Shown here piece by piece: positions 51,711 through 60,661 of a stretch of 64,000 bases of DNA. Location: NCBI GenBank assembly GCA_900770395.1, contig CAAGKM010000006.1, positions 1 to 64,000 on the forward strand. Direction: 5' to 3'. Under the pieces are notes generated by a model. The model was not told the origin of the DNA. It made no database searches and worked only from the letters and a program-made list of their open reading frames with translations. The position numbers and the translations under genes were made by a program. This DNA is from an uncultured Prevotella sp. (lineage in GTDB: Bacteria; Bacteroidota; Bacteroidia; Bacteroidales; Bacteroidaceae). Positions within the stretch are counted from its first letter, which is position 1. Each line of letters starts with the position of its first letter.

Positions 51711-52277
51711 ATGCTTTACATTAATGATAATCTTCAGGCGTTTGACCTTGATGCCGCACTTGCTGAGATTGCGGAGCAGCGGCGGCAGCAGGCTTTGAGG
51801 TTCAAACATGAGCAGGGCAGGAGAGAGTGCGTGGCTGCTTATCTGCTGCTGAAGGAGGCTTTGCTGCAGGAATATGGTATTGATGGCAATCCTGAGTTTG
51901 AGTATGACGCAGGAGGCAAGCCACGGCTGAAAGATTATCCTGAGATATTCTTCAATCTCAGTCATTGCCGTGAGGCTGCCGTTTGTGTGGTTGACAGTGC
52001 TCCCGTAGGCATTGATATTGAGAGCATCCGGCCGTTTAAGGATACGCTTGCACGCCATGTGCTGTCACAGGAGGAGTATGAGATTGTGATAAAGGCGGAG
52101 CGGCCTGATGTGGAGTTTATTAAATATTGGACGAGGAAAGAGGCTCTGCTGAAATATACTGGCGAGGGAATACGCACCGACCTTAAGACCGCTCTTGATA
52201 ATCTTCATCAGGATGCTGACATGCAGACCTTCGTAAACGACCGCTATGTGTATAGCGTGTGCAGAAAGACAAAGTAA
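51711..52277 (+). CDS. 4'-phosphopantetheinyl transferase
   Basis: 188 residues. AGGKPRLKDYPEIFFNLSHC, VGIDIESIRPF (Mg-binding Asp/Glu) and IKYWTRKEALLKYTGEGI (WxxKEA) are the Sfp-superfamily motifs. It transfers phosphopantetheine from CoA to a carrier protein; this group may serve an accessory ACP rather than the fatty-acid one. It starts 8 bases after rmuC, so it is probably in the same transcript. Confidence 0.9.
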   Translation: MLYINDNLQAFDLDAALAEIAEQRRQQALRFKHEQGRRECVAAYLLLKEALLQEYGIDGNPEFEYDAGGKPRLKDYPEIFFNLSHCREAAVCVVDSAPVGIDIESIRPFKDTLARHVLSQEEYEIVIKAERPDVEFIKYWTRKEALLKYTGEGIRTDLKTALDNLHQDADMQTFVNDRYVYSVCRKTK

Positions 52278-52330
52278 ATGTGTGCAAGAAGAAACTCCAA
52301 GTGATGTAAGAATAAAATAAGAATAAAAAA

Positions 52331-52352
52331 GGAAGTACTTGTTAGTACTTCC
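52331..52352 (-). terminator. Terminator overlapping stop of lipoprotein gene
   Basis: GGAAGTACT and AGTACTTCC pair around TGTT; on the minus strand TTTTTT follows. The TAA stop at 52342 lies in the hairpin. Confidence 0.8.
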
Positions 52353-52758
52353 TGAAGTAAAGTTTATAATTCTCTGTGTATATAATCATTTCCCATGATT
52401 TCAGCAACTCAATGTTGAACACTTGCTCAAGATTTTCTATATAGTAAAATGAGAGTTTCGAGACATCATCCACTTTTGTTGTACCTATATAAAAATCGCT
52501 TAGCGTGAGTGTATTGCCGGTGTTGTTGAAGCGACAAAGCACATTGCTCGCACCACCTTTTTTCGCTGTCAACTCCATAAGGTCCTTTTGCACAGACCAG
52601 TAGATTCCCGAGCTGCGCATGTCGGTTATGTTGCCGTCCTCAAGCGTCTCAAGTTGGTACAGCTGCCACATTCCGTCGAGGTCACCGTTGTCCGATGTCT
52701 CGAGGGTGCATGCAGTGAATGTGGTCAATAATACTATGAGGGATATAATATATTTCAT
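52342..52758 (-). CDS. Lipocalin-like lipoprotein
   Basis: 138 residues from ATG 52758 (MKYIISLIVLLTTFTAC), a lipoprotein signal with lipobox FTAC. LDGMWQLYQLETLEDG is the opening of lipocalin-like domains common in Bacteroidales lipoproteins, followed by alternating strands to YKLYFRKY. Ligand unknown. It starts 15 bases after the Wzi gene stop, so the two are probably co-transcribed and this may be an accessory envelope protein. Confidence 0.75.
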   Translation of the reverse strand: MKYIISLIVLLTTFTACTLETSDNGDLDGMWQLYQLETLEDGNITDMRSSGIYWSVQKDLMELTAKKGGASNVLCRFNNTGNTLTLSDFYIGTTKVDDVSKLSFYYIENLEQVFNIELLKSWEMIIYTENYKLYFRKY

Positions 52759-52772
52759 TTTATCTGATATTT

Positions 52773-54326
52773 TTATTTCCATGTTTTGGCTATTGTGAAT
52801 TGCAGTCCTTGGTTGTTGCCCATGCGTTTGCCAGCATCGAGTCCGAATGCTGCTGCTATGCTCCAGCCCTTAAGCGGACTTGCGGCATCAAACGAGTAGC
52901 GTGCCTCGGCGAGCATACTGAAGTCTTTACGCGGGTCATCGAATGGTGCGGCAAATGTGCCAAATCCTTTTATGCTTGATGCCAGCAGACGGTAGTGAAG
53001 GTTGCGGCAAGGGTCACCCGACAGTCCTATGTGGAAAGCTATGAAGCGGTTGTCGCTCACCTCTATTTGTCCGTTATTATTATATATAGGTGAGAGATAG
53101 AGCGGATTGCCCATCACCTGTCCCCAGTGCTGCCAGCCGGCAAACAGACCGTGGTTGTAATATCTGTCAGCGCCTCCTATGTGGTCGGGGATGTTCTGGG
53201 TACGGTCGTGATATATAGGACCGCTTTGGTATTTTGTATACAGATACTCAAACACTATGTTGTTGAGCCACTTGTTGTCCTTCAGTCGCAGCTCTGCGCC
53301 GAGGAGCATGTCTTTCAAGTCGTAGAGCAGGTAACGGTTGTCTTTCTTTACGTTCCACTCGTCTCCGTTGCCATAGCCGTCGTAGTCGAGAAAAAACATC
53401 GAGCTGTGATCCTCGAAAAAATGATCCCAATAAATGCTTGCGCCCCATTTCTCGTAGTCAAGATTGAGGCGTATTACCCATGAGCCGAGATGGTCTCCGT
53501 TGACATTGTGATATAATTCCTCACTCTCACCTGTGTCCATTCCGCCAGCCACAAGTGCATCCCAAAATGCTCCCAGTCCGCTCTCATGCTTCACCACTCT
53601 GCCATCGCCGAAAACTGTTCGTCCTCCGAAGAGAGCTGCCATTTCCAGTCCCATCTCCAACGAGAGTGTTTTTTGTCCGTTGCCAATCTTCAGATAACCG
53701 GCTTTGCTGTGATAGAGTGTGTTCTCTGTACGCTTATATTTTCCTTGGGTGAAGTCTTTCTGCCATCCCTCGTCGGTGAGCATTCCGTATGCTATATGTC
53801 CCTTGATTGACAGCCAGCCTTTTGTGCCAGGAATATCCCAGTATTCAGGCAAAGCCAAACGAACTTGAGGTATGGGACGGGCGTTGATGCCGAATGTTTG
53901 CGAGCCGCTGCTTAATTCCTGGTTCTTCAGTTCCATGGGTTGCTGTTTGCTTCCTACGGTGAGCACACCTTTCAGCCATCGTCCCTCAACATACGCTTGT
54001 TGCACGATGACACTGCTGGTGAAGTTGTAGGCGGCAGCCATGTCAAGCCCATAGCCTATGCCCCATTTGTGACCGTTGTCTACGGCGATAGGACGCTGCA
54101 GCGTGGCACGCAGGTAACCGTTGTTTTTATCCAATGAACTGAGTCCGTACTTGTTGGCATTGAGCCATAGAGGTGTGGTGCCGTCTCCAAACGAAGATGT
54201 GTTTTGCATCTCCACGCCGTATTCAATGCCGTCGGTAAGTGATGGTTTTTGCTCCTCTTGTGCCATTATCGCTTGTGATGTGGGCAGGAGAAGAGCAAAA
54301 ACCAGTTTTGTAGTTTTACTTATCAT
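52773..54326 (-). CDS. Wzi-family capsule assembly protein
   Basis: 517 residues with signal peptide (MISKTTKLVFALLLPTSQAIMA). Repeated amphipathic strands, GIEYGVEMQNTSSFGDGTTPLWLNANKYGL near the start and GVLTVGSKQQPMELKNQELSSG are typical of the Wzi/capsule-assembly outer-membrane beta-barrel found in Bacteroidetes; it ends in an aromatic-rich strand (LQFTIAKTWK). Wzi anchors capsule at the outer membrane. The Wza/Wzz genes are 20 kb away. A -7 box is at 54370-54377. Confidence 0.88.
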   Translation of the reverse strand: MISKTTKLVFALLLPTSQAIMAQEEQKPSLTDGIEYGVEMQNTSSFGDGTTPLWLNANKYGLSSLDKNNGYLRATLQRPIAVDNGHKWGIGYGLDMAAAYNFTSSVIVQQAYVEGRWLKGVLTVGSKQQPMELKNQELSSGSQTFGINARPIPQVRLALPEYWDIPGTKGWLSIKGHIAYGMLTDEGWQKDFTQGKYKRTENTLYHSKAGYLKIGNGQKTLSLEMGLEMAALFGGRTVFGDGRVVKHESGLGAFWDALVAGGMDTGESEELYHNVNGDHLGSWVIRLNLDYEKWGASIYWDHFFEDHSSMFFLDYDGYGNGDEWNVKKDNRYLLYDLKDMLLGAELRLKDNKWLNNIVFEYLYTKYQSGPIYHDRTQNIPDHIGGADRYYNHGLFAGWQHWGQVMGNPLYLSPIYNNNGQIEVSDNRFIAFHIGLSGDPCRNLHYRLLASSIKGFGTFAAPFDDPRKDFSMLAEARYSFDAASPLKGWSIAAAFGLDAGKRMGNNQGLQFTIAKTWK

Positions 54327-54369
54327 TTATTTTGCAAAATATTTATTACTCCTTATTATTTTCGGGGTG

Positions 54370-54377
54370 CAAAGGTA
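54370..54377 (-). promoter_or_regulatory. -7 box (TACCTTTG) for Wzi gene
   Basis: Minus-strand TACCTTTG, 44 bases before ATG 54326. Confidence 0.55.
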
Positions 54378-54422
54378 ATGTAAGTTTTTTACAATGCAAA
54401 ATAAATTAACGTTATTTATTGT

Positions 54423-57305
54423 TTATTCAAAGCACAGTCTCACCTCGCCGATGTACTCGCCGCGAGCCCAGACAGGTAGTGCCGACGGACCGTTGAGGTC
54501 GGTGGTGTTCACCTTGTTGCGCACGCCGGGGATAACCTGCATGATGCTGATGCCGGTCTCGGGCAGGGTGTAGAGCAGCTGGTCGCGGCCGTCGCGCGGC
54601 TGGTAGACTCCGATGTAATCCCTATCGGTGCCTGGCTGGAGCGTCACCTTGCCCAACTTCGACTCCAGTTTCATCCACTGCACTCCGGCGAAGTAGCCCT
54701 TAAACTCGGGATAGAGGAAGGTCTCTCCCGGCACTGGGTCGTTGTATTCGTTTGCCCACACTCCGAGCTGCGGACCGTGCAGGCGGTTCTGCCACACACG
54801 GTAGGGACCGCAGCCGAGCCACTGCTTGCGCAGCATGTATTCCTCGGGGAAGTCGAACTTCACTCCCATGAGGTCCACCACTCCATTGAATACATATTTA
54901 TATACGAGGCGCACGTTGCCGTTAGGAGCGATGTGCCACTCAGCCTTTTGCAGCGAGCCGAGCTTGTAGTTTGCCGTAACTATGAGAGTGTCGCCCTCGC
55001 CCTCGGCAGTGGTGATGCCGTCGAAGGTTCCCTGGTCGGCATATTCGGTGTAGGTGGTCTTCTTCTTCTCGGCCTCGGGGTCGTCGTGGTTATAGAACTG
55101 GTCGAACGAACGGTCGGCGCGGCGGTAGGCGAAGAACTTCGGACCGTTGCCGAACTGTAGGCTCTTGCCTTTTACCGACACGCTGCGCAGAGTGCCGTCC
55201 TCGGTTGAGAATGTCAGTGTGGTGTTGTCGGCGGTCACTGTGCCGTTGCTGTATGTCGGGCGCGGCTTGCGCATCCGGTTTTCTGCCTTTACAATCATGT
55301 TGCTCTTGGTGTCCTGAATCTTGAACACCCATGTAAACAGCTCCATGCCGTTGTGGTCGGTTGCCTTCACCGCGAGAGCCTCGGCATCAGCAGGTACTTC
55401 GCCAATCCTCACCTCGCCGCTCTTGCCCGGGGCGATGTCAGCGCCATTGATGGTGGCGGTCTTTATGGTCTTAGTCTCCGCGCCGGCGAACTTCAGATAG
55501 GAGCAGTCAAACCTTACGCCCTTGAGCGTGAGGAAGTCGTATCGGTTTTCCACTATCATGGTGCTTGCGTCGAGCTTTGCGCCGTTAGTCTGCGAATATC
55601 CCTTTTGCGGAGTCTGGAGACTGCCGTTCAGTCCTTTCAGCGTCACCTGCACGGGGCACCATATCTGTTTCACCGTGTAGTAGCTGCCCTCCTTCTCGTG
55701 GTGAGGACCCACGATTCCGTCGGCACCGTAGTTGCCAACGTTGTCGATTATTCCGTTCTGGTCGGTGCGCACCACGCCCTCGTCGGCATAAGCCCAGATA
55801 AAGCCGCCCTGGCAGCGTGGCCACGTGCGCATCAGCTCCCAGTAGTCGTAGAGTCCTGCGCCTGCTCCGCCGTCGTAGAGTGCGTGCAGGAATTCCGTCG
55901 GCATGAATATCTGCGGACGGCGCATGTGCTCCTCGCTCTCGCCGTAGGAGCGGTAGTGCATGGTCTCATATCCGCCGAAATTTCCCTGCGGGTGTATCAC
56001 GGGGCGTTGCTGTGGGTCCCATTTGTGGAAGTCGCCGTTAAGCTCGTCGTTCCATCCCTTCTCGTTGCCGTTGCTCCACCAGATTACCGACGGGTGGTTT
56101 ACGTCGCGTATCACCATCTCGCGCACAAGCTTCTGTCCGTTTATTGTCTCGTGGTGACCGTGCCAGCCGCTCAGCTCGTCCATGACATACAGACCGAGAC
56201 TGTCGCAGGCATCGTAGAACTCAGGGTCGGCAGGGTAGTGAGACAGGCGCACGGAGTTCATGTTCATGCTCTTTATCATCTTCACGTCGTCGATGTTGAG
56301 CTGCTTTGAGAGCGTGCGCCCGTATTCCGGCCAGAAGCTGTGGCGGTTCACGCCGCGTATGTTCACCTTCTTGCCGTTGATGTACATTCCGTCGCCGTGG
56401 CGTGTCTCGATGGTGCGGAATCCGAACTTGTCCTTTTCCACGTGCAGCGTCTTGCCGTCCTTGTCGATAAGTTCAAAGCTCACCTGATAGCGGTTGGGCG
56501 TCTCGGCGCTCCACAGCTTGGGGCTTGCCACGTTGAAAGCCACGTCGGCGTGGTCGCTGCCGGTTCTCACGGCGGTGGTGTTCTCAGCCACCTTCCTGCC
56601 GCTCATATCGCTGATTACGGTGTGTATTTTCGCCCCGTCAATGCTGCGGTTCATCAGTACGTATGCCGAGAAACTGCCGTCGGCCTTGGCGTTGATTGCC
56701 GTGCGCTCGATGTTCACGGCAGGCTTGCGCACGATGAACACGGGGCGGAATATTCCGCCGAAGTTCCAGTAGTCGGCGCGTCGCTCCGAGAGGTTCACGC
56801 CGTCGTTCTCGCTCTCCTTCGACACAGTCACCTCAAGCAGGTTTTTCTTCTTGCCGAAGAACACGCGGTCGGTCACGTCGTAGGTTATGCGGTAGAAGCC
56901 GCCCATGTGCTTGCTGCCTGCCTTCCGCTTGTTGATTTTCACTTCGGCGTCGGTCATCACCGCCTCAAACACGAGATCGATGTGGGAATTCTCCCATTCT
57001 GCCGGCAGCGTGAACTCATACTTGTAGAGTCCCTGCTCGTCGGCGATGCCGTCGGGCCGCGCCTTGCCGTAGAACTTCATGCCGTACTGGTAGGTGCCGA
57101 ATCCCTGCAGTTCCCAGCACGATGGCACTCCGATTTTTGTCCAGCGTCCGCTGTTGTTTCCTCTCGTGCAGAAGAAGTCCCACTGCACCGTGTCGTCGGC
57201 ACCCGTTCCACTCAGGTATTGGCGTCGGGTGTTGATGTCGTCGGTCGCCGCCATCATGGTCGTCGATGCCGCCATCATCAGAAATGTTGCAAATAGATTT
57301 TTCAT
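54423..57305 (-). CDS. GH2 glycosidase, beta-galactosidase-like
   Basis: 960 residues with signal peptide (MKNLFATFLMMAASTTMMA). Sugar-binding jelly roll (KIGVPSCWELQGFGTYQYGMKFYG), Ig-like domain, then the TIM barrel with IRGVNRHSFWPEYGRTL, acid/base Glu in WWSNGNEKGWNDE (about 408-412), probable nucleophile in MPTEFLHALYDG (about 470) and GGFIWAYADEG. The C-terminal small-chain-like domain ends at VRLCFE. The sugar removed from plant or host glycans is not certain. It is the last of three GH2 genes in a row on the minus strand, 128 bases from the next. Confidence 0.9.
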   Translation of the reverse strand: MKNLFATFLMMAASTTMMAATDDINTRRQYLSGTGADDTVQWDFFCTRGNNSGRWTKIGVPSCWELQGFGTYQYGMKFYGKARPDGIADEQGLYKYEFTLPAEWENSHIDLVFEAVMTDAEVKINKRKAGSKHMGGFYRITYDVTDRVFFGKKKNLLEVTVSKESENDGVNLSERRADYWNFGGIFRPVFIVRKPAVNIERTAINAKADGSFSAYVLMNRSIDGAKIHTVISDMSGRKVAENTTAVRTGSDHADVAFNVASPKLWSAETPNRYQVSFELIDKDGKTLHVEKDKFGFRTIETRHGDGMYINGKKVNIRGVNRHSFWPEYGRTLSKQLNIDDVKMIKSMNMNSVRLSHYPADPEFYDACDSLGLYVMDELSGWHGHHETINGQKLVREMVIRDVNHPSVIWWSNGNEKGWNDELNGDFHKWDPQQRPVIHPQGNFGGYETMHYRSYGESEEHMRRPQIFMPTEFLHALYDGGAGAGLYDYWELMRTWPRCQGGFIWAYADEGVVRTDQNGIIDNVGNYGADGIVGPHHEKEGSYYTVKQIWCPVQVTLKGLNGSLQTPQKGYSQTNGAKLDASTMIVENRYDFLTLKGVRFDCSYLKFAGAETKTIKTATINGADIAPGKSGEVRIGEVPADAEALAVKATDHNGMELFTWVFKIQDTKSNMIVKAENRMRKPRPTYSNGTVTADNTTLTFSTEDGTLRSVSVKGKSLQFGNGPKFFAYRRADRSFDQFYNHDDPEAEKKKTTYTEYADQGTFDGITTAEGEGDTLIVTANYKLGSLQKAEWHIAPNGNVRLVYKYVFNGVVDLMGVKFDFPEEYMLRKQWLGCGPYRVWQNRLHGPQLGVWANEYNDPVPGETFLYPEFKGYFAGVQWMKLESKLGKVTLQPGTDRDYIGVYQPRDGRDQLLYTLPETGISIMQVIPGVRNKVNTTDLNGPSALPVWARGEYIGEVRLCFE

Positions 57306-57433
57306 TTTTATGTAATTTGTTTTTGTTTTCTTGTTTTCTATTTCCTATGAAAACTCTCTTGTTTTCCTTTTACTTTCTTTTTCCCGTTAAAGCTCCCCCC
57401 TATATATATAATAAGGTGTAAGGCTCACTGTTT

Positions 57434-60400
57434 TTATTTCACGGGGCTGAATCTCAGATGCAGCCTGTGGGGCTTTTCTTCGATAGTGTACTTCTTCAGC
57501 ACGCCGGGACCGCAGCTGCTGTTGCCAAGTCCGAGCACGGCGGTGTCGATGTCAAGATAAACATTGTCCTCGGCGCTCAGGTCGCAGTCGTGGGCTGTGG
57601 TGCACAGCTGGCTGGTGGAGTAGGGCAGGGCTGTGAATGAGAAGCAGTTCCCGTTAACTGAGTTAACGGTCCATCCCCTCCCCTTGTCGTCGGTGACGGT
57701 CAGTTCCGCCACGTCATCGTGGTTGCCGCTGTATTGCGGACGCGGATAATAAACGTACTGCCTGTCCACGGTGCTGCTCCAGCGGCCTATGGGAGTTGAT
57801 TCGCGGCGGTCGGGATAGGAGTCGTGCGGTCCCCTGCCATACCAGCTGAGCGTGCGCATGGTCTTGGGCAGCACGAAGGTGTTGCCAATGCACGGCAGGG
57901 TGGGCAGGTTGCCCTCGGGCGTGTAGGTGGCGTTGAAGTCAACCGTCCCGTCGGCTGCCATGGTGTATTCGTAGTCGGTCAGTATGCTGCCGTTGGCGCA
58001 GGCATAGCGGTGGCTCACGGTCACAGTCACCGAACCGTCGTCGTTGCGCCTCGTCTCCATCGGGCGTGTCACGGTTGTGGTGAGCGAGTCGAGCCTGTTC
58101 ACGGTCCACTCCTTTGCCAGCCAGTTGCCGAATCCTTTGTCGTTGTCTGTTGGTGCGCGGTAGAAGTGCGGGCGCACCATGTCCATCCACGCCTTTGCCT
58201 TGTCCATGTCGGCTTTGCCCGCCTTCATCGGCTTGGGAATGAACGCCGTTGTTAGCTTGTCCTGCAGGGCAAACTGCGCCGCAGCCACCTCGTGCCCTGC
58301 CTCAGCCCACGGTGTGGCGTTGCGCAGCCGGACGCTGATGTTAAGTCTCACGTCGGCGGCGTAGGGATAGCGGAAGTCGGGCAGTGTCATGTCCCTGAGC
58401 TCGCCGCTCTTCGTAGCCTTGCCGTTCACCAGCAGGGTGTATGTGTAGCTGAGGTTGTCGGTCTGCGCGTGCTCGTCGCGCTTCACGATGCTGATGCGCC
58501 TGCCGTCGAGCTCAATCTTTATCGGCGCGTAGACAGCCTTCACTTCGTAGTATTTCGGGGTGAGCGTGCGGTCCGACATAATCACTCCGTTCAGGCAGAA
58601 CGCCTTCAGGTTGGGCTTGTCGCCGAAGTCGCCGCCGTAGGCTATCATCGTCTTGCCGTCGGCACGCTTCACGGCTATTGCCTCGTCCGCCCATGTCCAG
58701 ATAAATCCGCCGAGCATCCGCGGGTTGCTGTATATCTCATCCCAGTATTCGCGGAAGTTGCCCATGGCGTTGCCCATGGCGTGGGCATACTCGCTGGTGA
58801 GCACGGGGCGGCTGCCGCCGTTCTGCGCAATGCTCAGCAGGCGCTCCCAGCGGGCGTTTTCGGGGCGCTCCATGTTGTCGTCCTTCACTCCGGGATTGTG
58901 GTATGCCTCCATCGTGCGCGGATAGAAGCGGCTGATAACGTCCACCGCCTGTGGGTCATTGGCATTTGCGCCCTGCGCTCCCTCGTAGTGCACGAATCGT
59001 GTGGGGTCATATTCTTTTGTCCATGCCGATATGGCTGCAAAGTTGGTGCCGTAGCCCGACTCGTTGCCGAGCGACCAGAACACAACGCAGGGATGGTTGC
59101 GGTCGCGCACCACTACGCGCTGCATACGGTCCATAAACGCCGCTGCCCACGAGGGGTCGGAGGCAAGAGTGCCGCGAAGACCGTGCTCCTCAAGGTTTGC
59201 CTCGTCCATGACGTAGATGCCGTACTCGTCGCACAGGTCATACCATCGCGGGTCGTTGGGATAATGCCCCGTGCGCACGGCGTTCACGTTGCACTGCTTC
59301 AGCAGCCGTATGTCGTCCAGCATCTGCGCGGTGCTTATCACGCGCCCCGTGTTCTGATTCATCTCCTGACGGTTCACGCCCCGGAATCTCACCTGTTTGC
59401 CGTTCACGAGGAAGCGCCCGTCGCGTATCTCCAGACGGCGGAAACCAACTTTTGTCTCCACCTGCTCCACGGTGTTTCCCTTGTCGTCCACAAGCCTCAG
59501 GCGCAACGTATATAAATAAGGTGTCTCGGCGGTCCATTTCTTCGGGTTCTTGACCTCTGCCCTCAGCCATCCCCACTCTGCATAGCCGCGCTGCGGATAG
59601 CGCGTGTTCATAATCTTTGCCTTGTGGTCGAGGTTCAGTATCGGCTCGGCATCTTGGCGCAGCGTGCTGTCGAGCACGGCGTTGCCGTTGCGGTCAAGCA
59701 GTTGTGCCTCCACGGTGTAGCCCGTGCCGCGCTCGCCATCCACCACTGCTAATTGTGGGTCGATTATTATCTGCGCGTTTTGGTAGTCGTCGTCAAGCAG
59801 GGTGCGCACTCCGAAGTCACGTATGCGTATCTTTTCTGTAGCATAGAGCGTCACACTGCGGTGAATGCCCGCCAGCCGCCATGTGTCCTGGTCTTCCAGA
59901 TAGCTGCCGTCGGAATATTTGAAAACCTGCAGGGCTATCTGGTTGTCGCCCTCTTTCAGATATGGCGTTATGCGAAATTCTGCTGGCGACATGCTGTCCT
60001 GCGAATATCCCACGCGCACGCCGTTGATCCAGATGTAGAATGCGCTCGACACGGAGCCGAAGTGAACATACACTTCCTTGCCTTTCCATGCTGCGGGCAG
60101 GGAGAACGTGCGGCGGTAGCAGCCTGTGGGGTTGCGCTCGTCGGTGGTGGTGTAGCCCTTCTTGGGCTCGCCCATCACGTAGGGCGGATCTATCTTGAAA
60201 GTGTAGCCCGAACTGCAATAGATAGGTGTTCCGTAGCCGTTCACCTCCCAGTCGCCGGGCACGGGGAAGCTCTTCCACCGGCTGTCGTCGAAGTCGGTGC
60301 GGAAGAAGTCCGCCGGCTGCTCGCCGGGAGTCTTTGTCCAGTTGAATTTCCACGTGCCGTCGAGCGTCATCTCCATGTCGCCCGGCGTGGTGTGGTAGGG

Positions 60401-60532
60401 GGTGAACGAGGCACGCGCCGGCTCGCGGTTTATCTGGAGCACGTGCTGGTTTTCCCAGTCGTGCTGCTGCGCCGCTGCGGGCAGGAATATTGTCGTCAGG
60501 GCAGCTGTTGCTGCAAAAATCAGTTTTTTCAT
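57434..60532 (-). CDS. GH2 beta-galactosidase (LacZ-like)
   Basis: 1032 residues with signal peptide (MKKLIFAATAALTTIFLPAAAQ). It follows the LacZ plan closely: DGTWKFNWTKTPGEQP and VPGDWEVNGYGTPIY (sugar-binding), VGFRRLEIRDGRFLVNGKQVRFRGVNR, acid/base in FWSLGNESGYG (about 484), nucleophile in TSEYAHAMGNAMGNF (about 579), MLGGFIWTWADEA, and a full Bgal_small domain ending HLRFSP. Predicted to release beta-galactose in the periplasm. The 9-bp-unit hairpin at 60550-60637 lies just upstream of its start. Confidence 0.94.
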   Translation of the reverse strand: MKKLIFAATAALTTIFLPAAAQQHDWENQHVLQINREPARASFTPYHTTPGDMEMTLDGTWKFNWTKTPGEQPADFFRTDFDDSRWKSFPVPGDWEVNGYGTPIYCSSGYTFKIDPPYVMGEPKKGYTTTDERNPTGCYRRTFSLPAAWKGKEVYVHFGSVSSAFYIWINGVRVGYSQDSMSPAEFRITPYLKEGDNQIALQVFKYSDGSYLEDQDTWRLAGIHRSVTLYATEKIRIRDFGVRTLLDDDYQNAQIIIDPQLAVVDGERGTGYTVEAQLLDRNGNAVLDSTLRQDAEPILNLDHKAKIMNTRYPQRGYAEWGWLRAEVKNPKKWTAETPYLYTLRLRLVDDKGNTVEQVETKVGFRRLEIRDGRFLVNGKQVRFRGVNRQEMNQNTGRVISTAQMLDDIRLLKQCNVNAVRTGHYPNDPRWYDLCDEYGIYVMDEANLEEHGLRGTLASDPSWAAAFMDRMQRVVVRDRNHPCVVFWSLGNESGYGTNFAAISAWTKEYDPTRFVHYEGAQGANANDPQAVDVISRFYPRTMEAYHNPGVKDDNMERPENARWERLLSIAQNGGSRPVLTSEYAHAMGNAMGNFREYWDEIYSNPRMLGGFIWTWADEAIAVKRADGKTMIAYGGDFGDKPNLKAFCLNGVIMSDRTLTPKYYEVKAVYAPIKIELDGRRISIVKRDEHAQTDNLSYTYTLLVNGKATKSGELRDMTLPDFRYPYAADVRLNISVRLRNATPWAEAGHEVAAAQFALQDKLTTAFIPKPMKAGKADMDKAKAWMDMVRPHFYRAPTDNDKGFGNWLAKEWTVNRLDSLTTTVTRPMETRRNDDGSVTVTVSHRYACANGSILTDYEYTMAADGTVDFNATYTPEGNLPTLPCIGNTFVLPKTMRTLSWYGRGPHDSYPDRRESTPIGRWSSTVDRQYVYYPRPQYSGNHDDVAELTVTDDKGRGWTVNSVNGNCFSFTALPYSTSQLCTTAHDCDLSAEDNVYLDIDTAVLGLGNSSCGPGVLKKYTIEEKPHRLHLRFSPVK

Positions 60533-60549
60533 TGTTGTTGTATTTTTGG

Positions 60550-60637
60550 TTATTGGGCTAATGGGGCTTATTGGACTAATGGGGCTTATAGGGCTTATTT
60601 TGCTTGGGCTATTTGCCCCATTTGCCCTATTTGCCCA
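60550..60637. repeat. 9-bp tandem repeat forming a long hairpin
   Basis: Six 9-bp units of the type TTATTGGGC/TAATGGGGC run from 60550 to 60603. Inverted 9-bp units (ATTTGCCCC, ATTTGCCCT, ATTTGCCCA, then ATAAGCC) follow to 60637. The two halves can pair, placing a hairpin of about 30 bp between two GH2 genes, in the spacer before the downstream gene's ATG. Confidence 0.8.
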
Positions 60638-60661
60638 ATAAGCCTTATTCCTTTATTTTAT

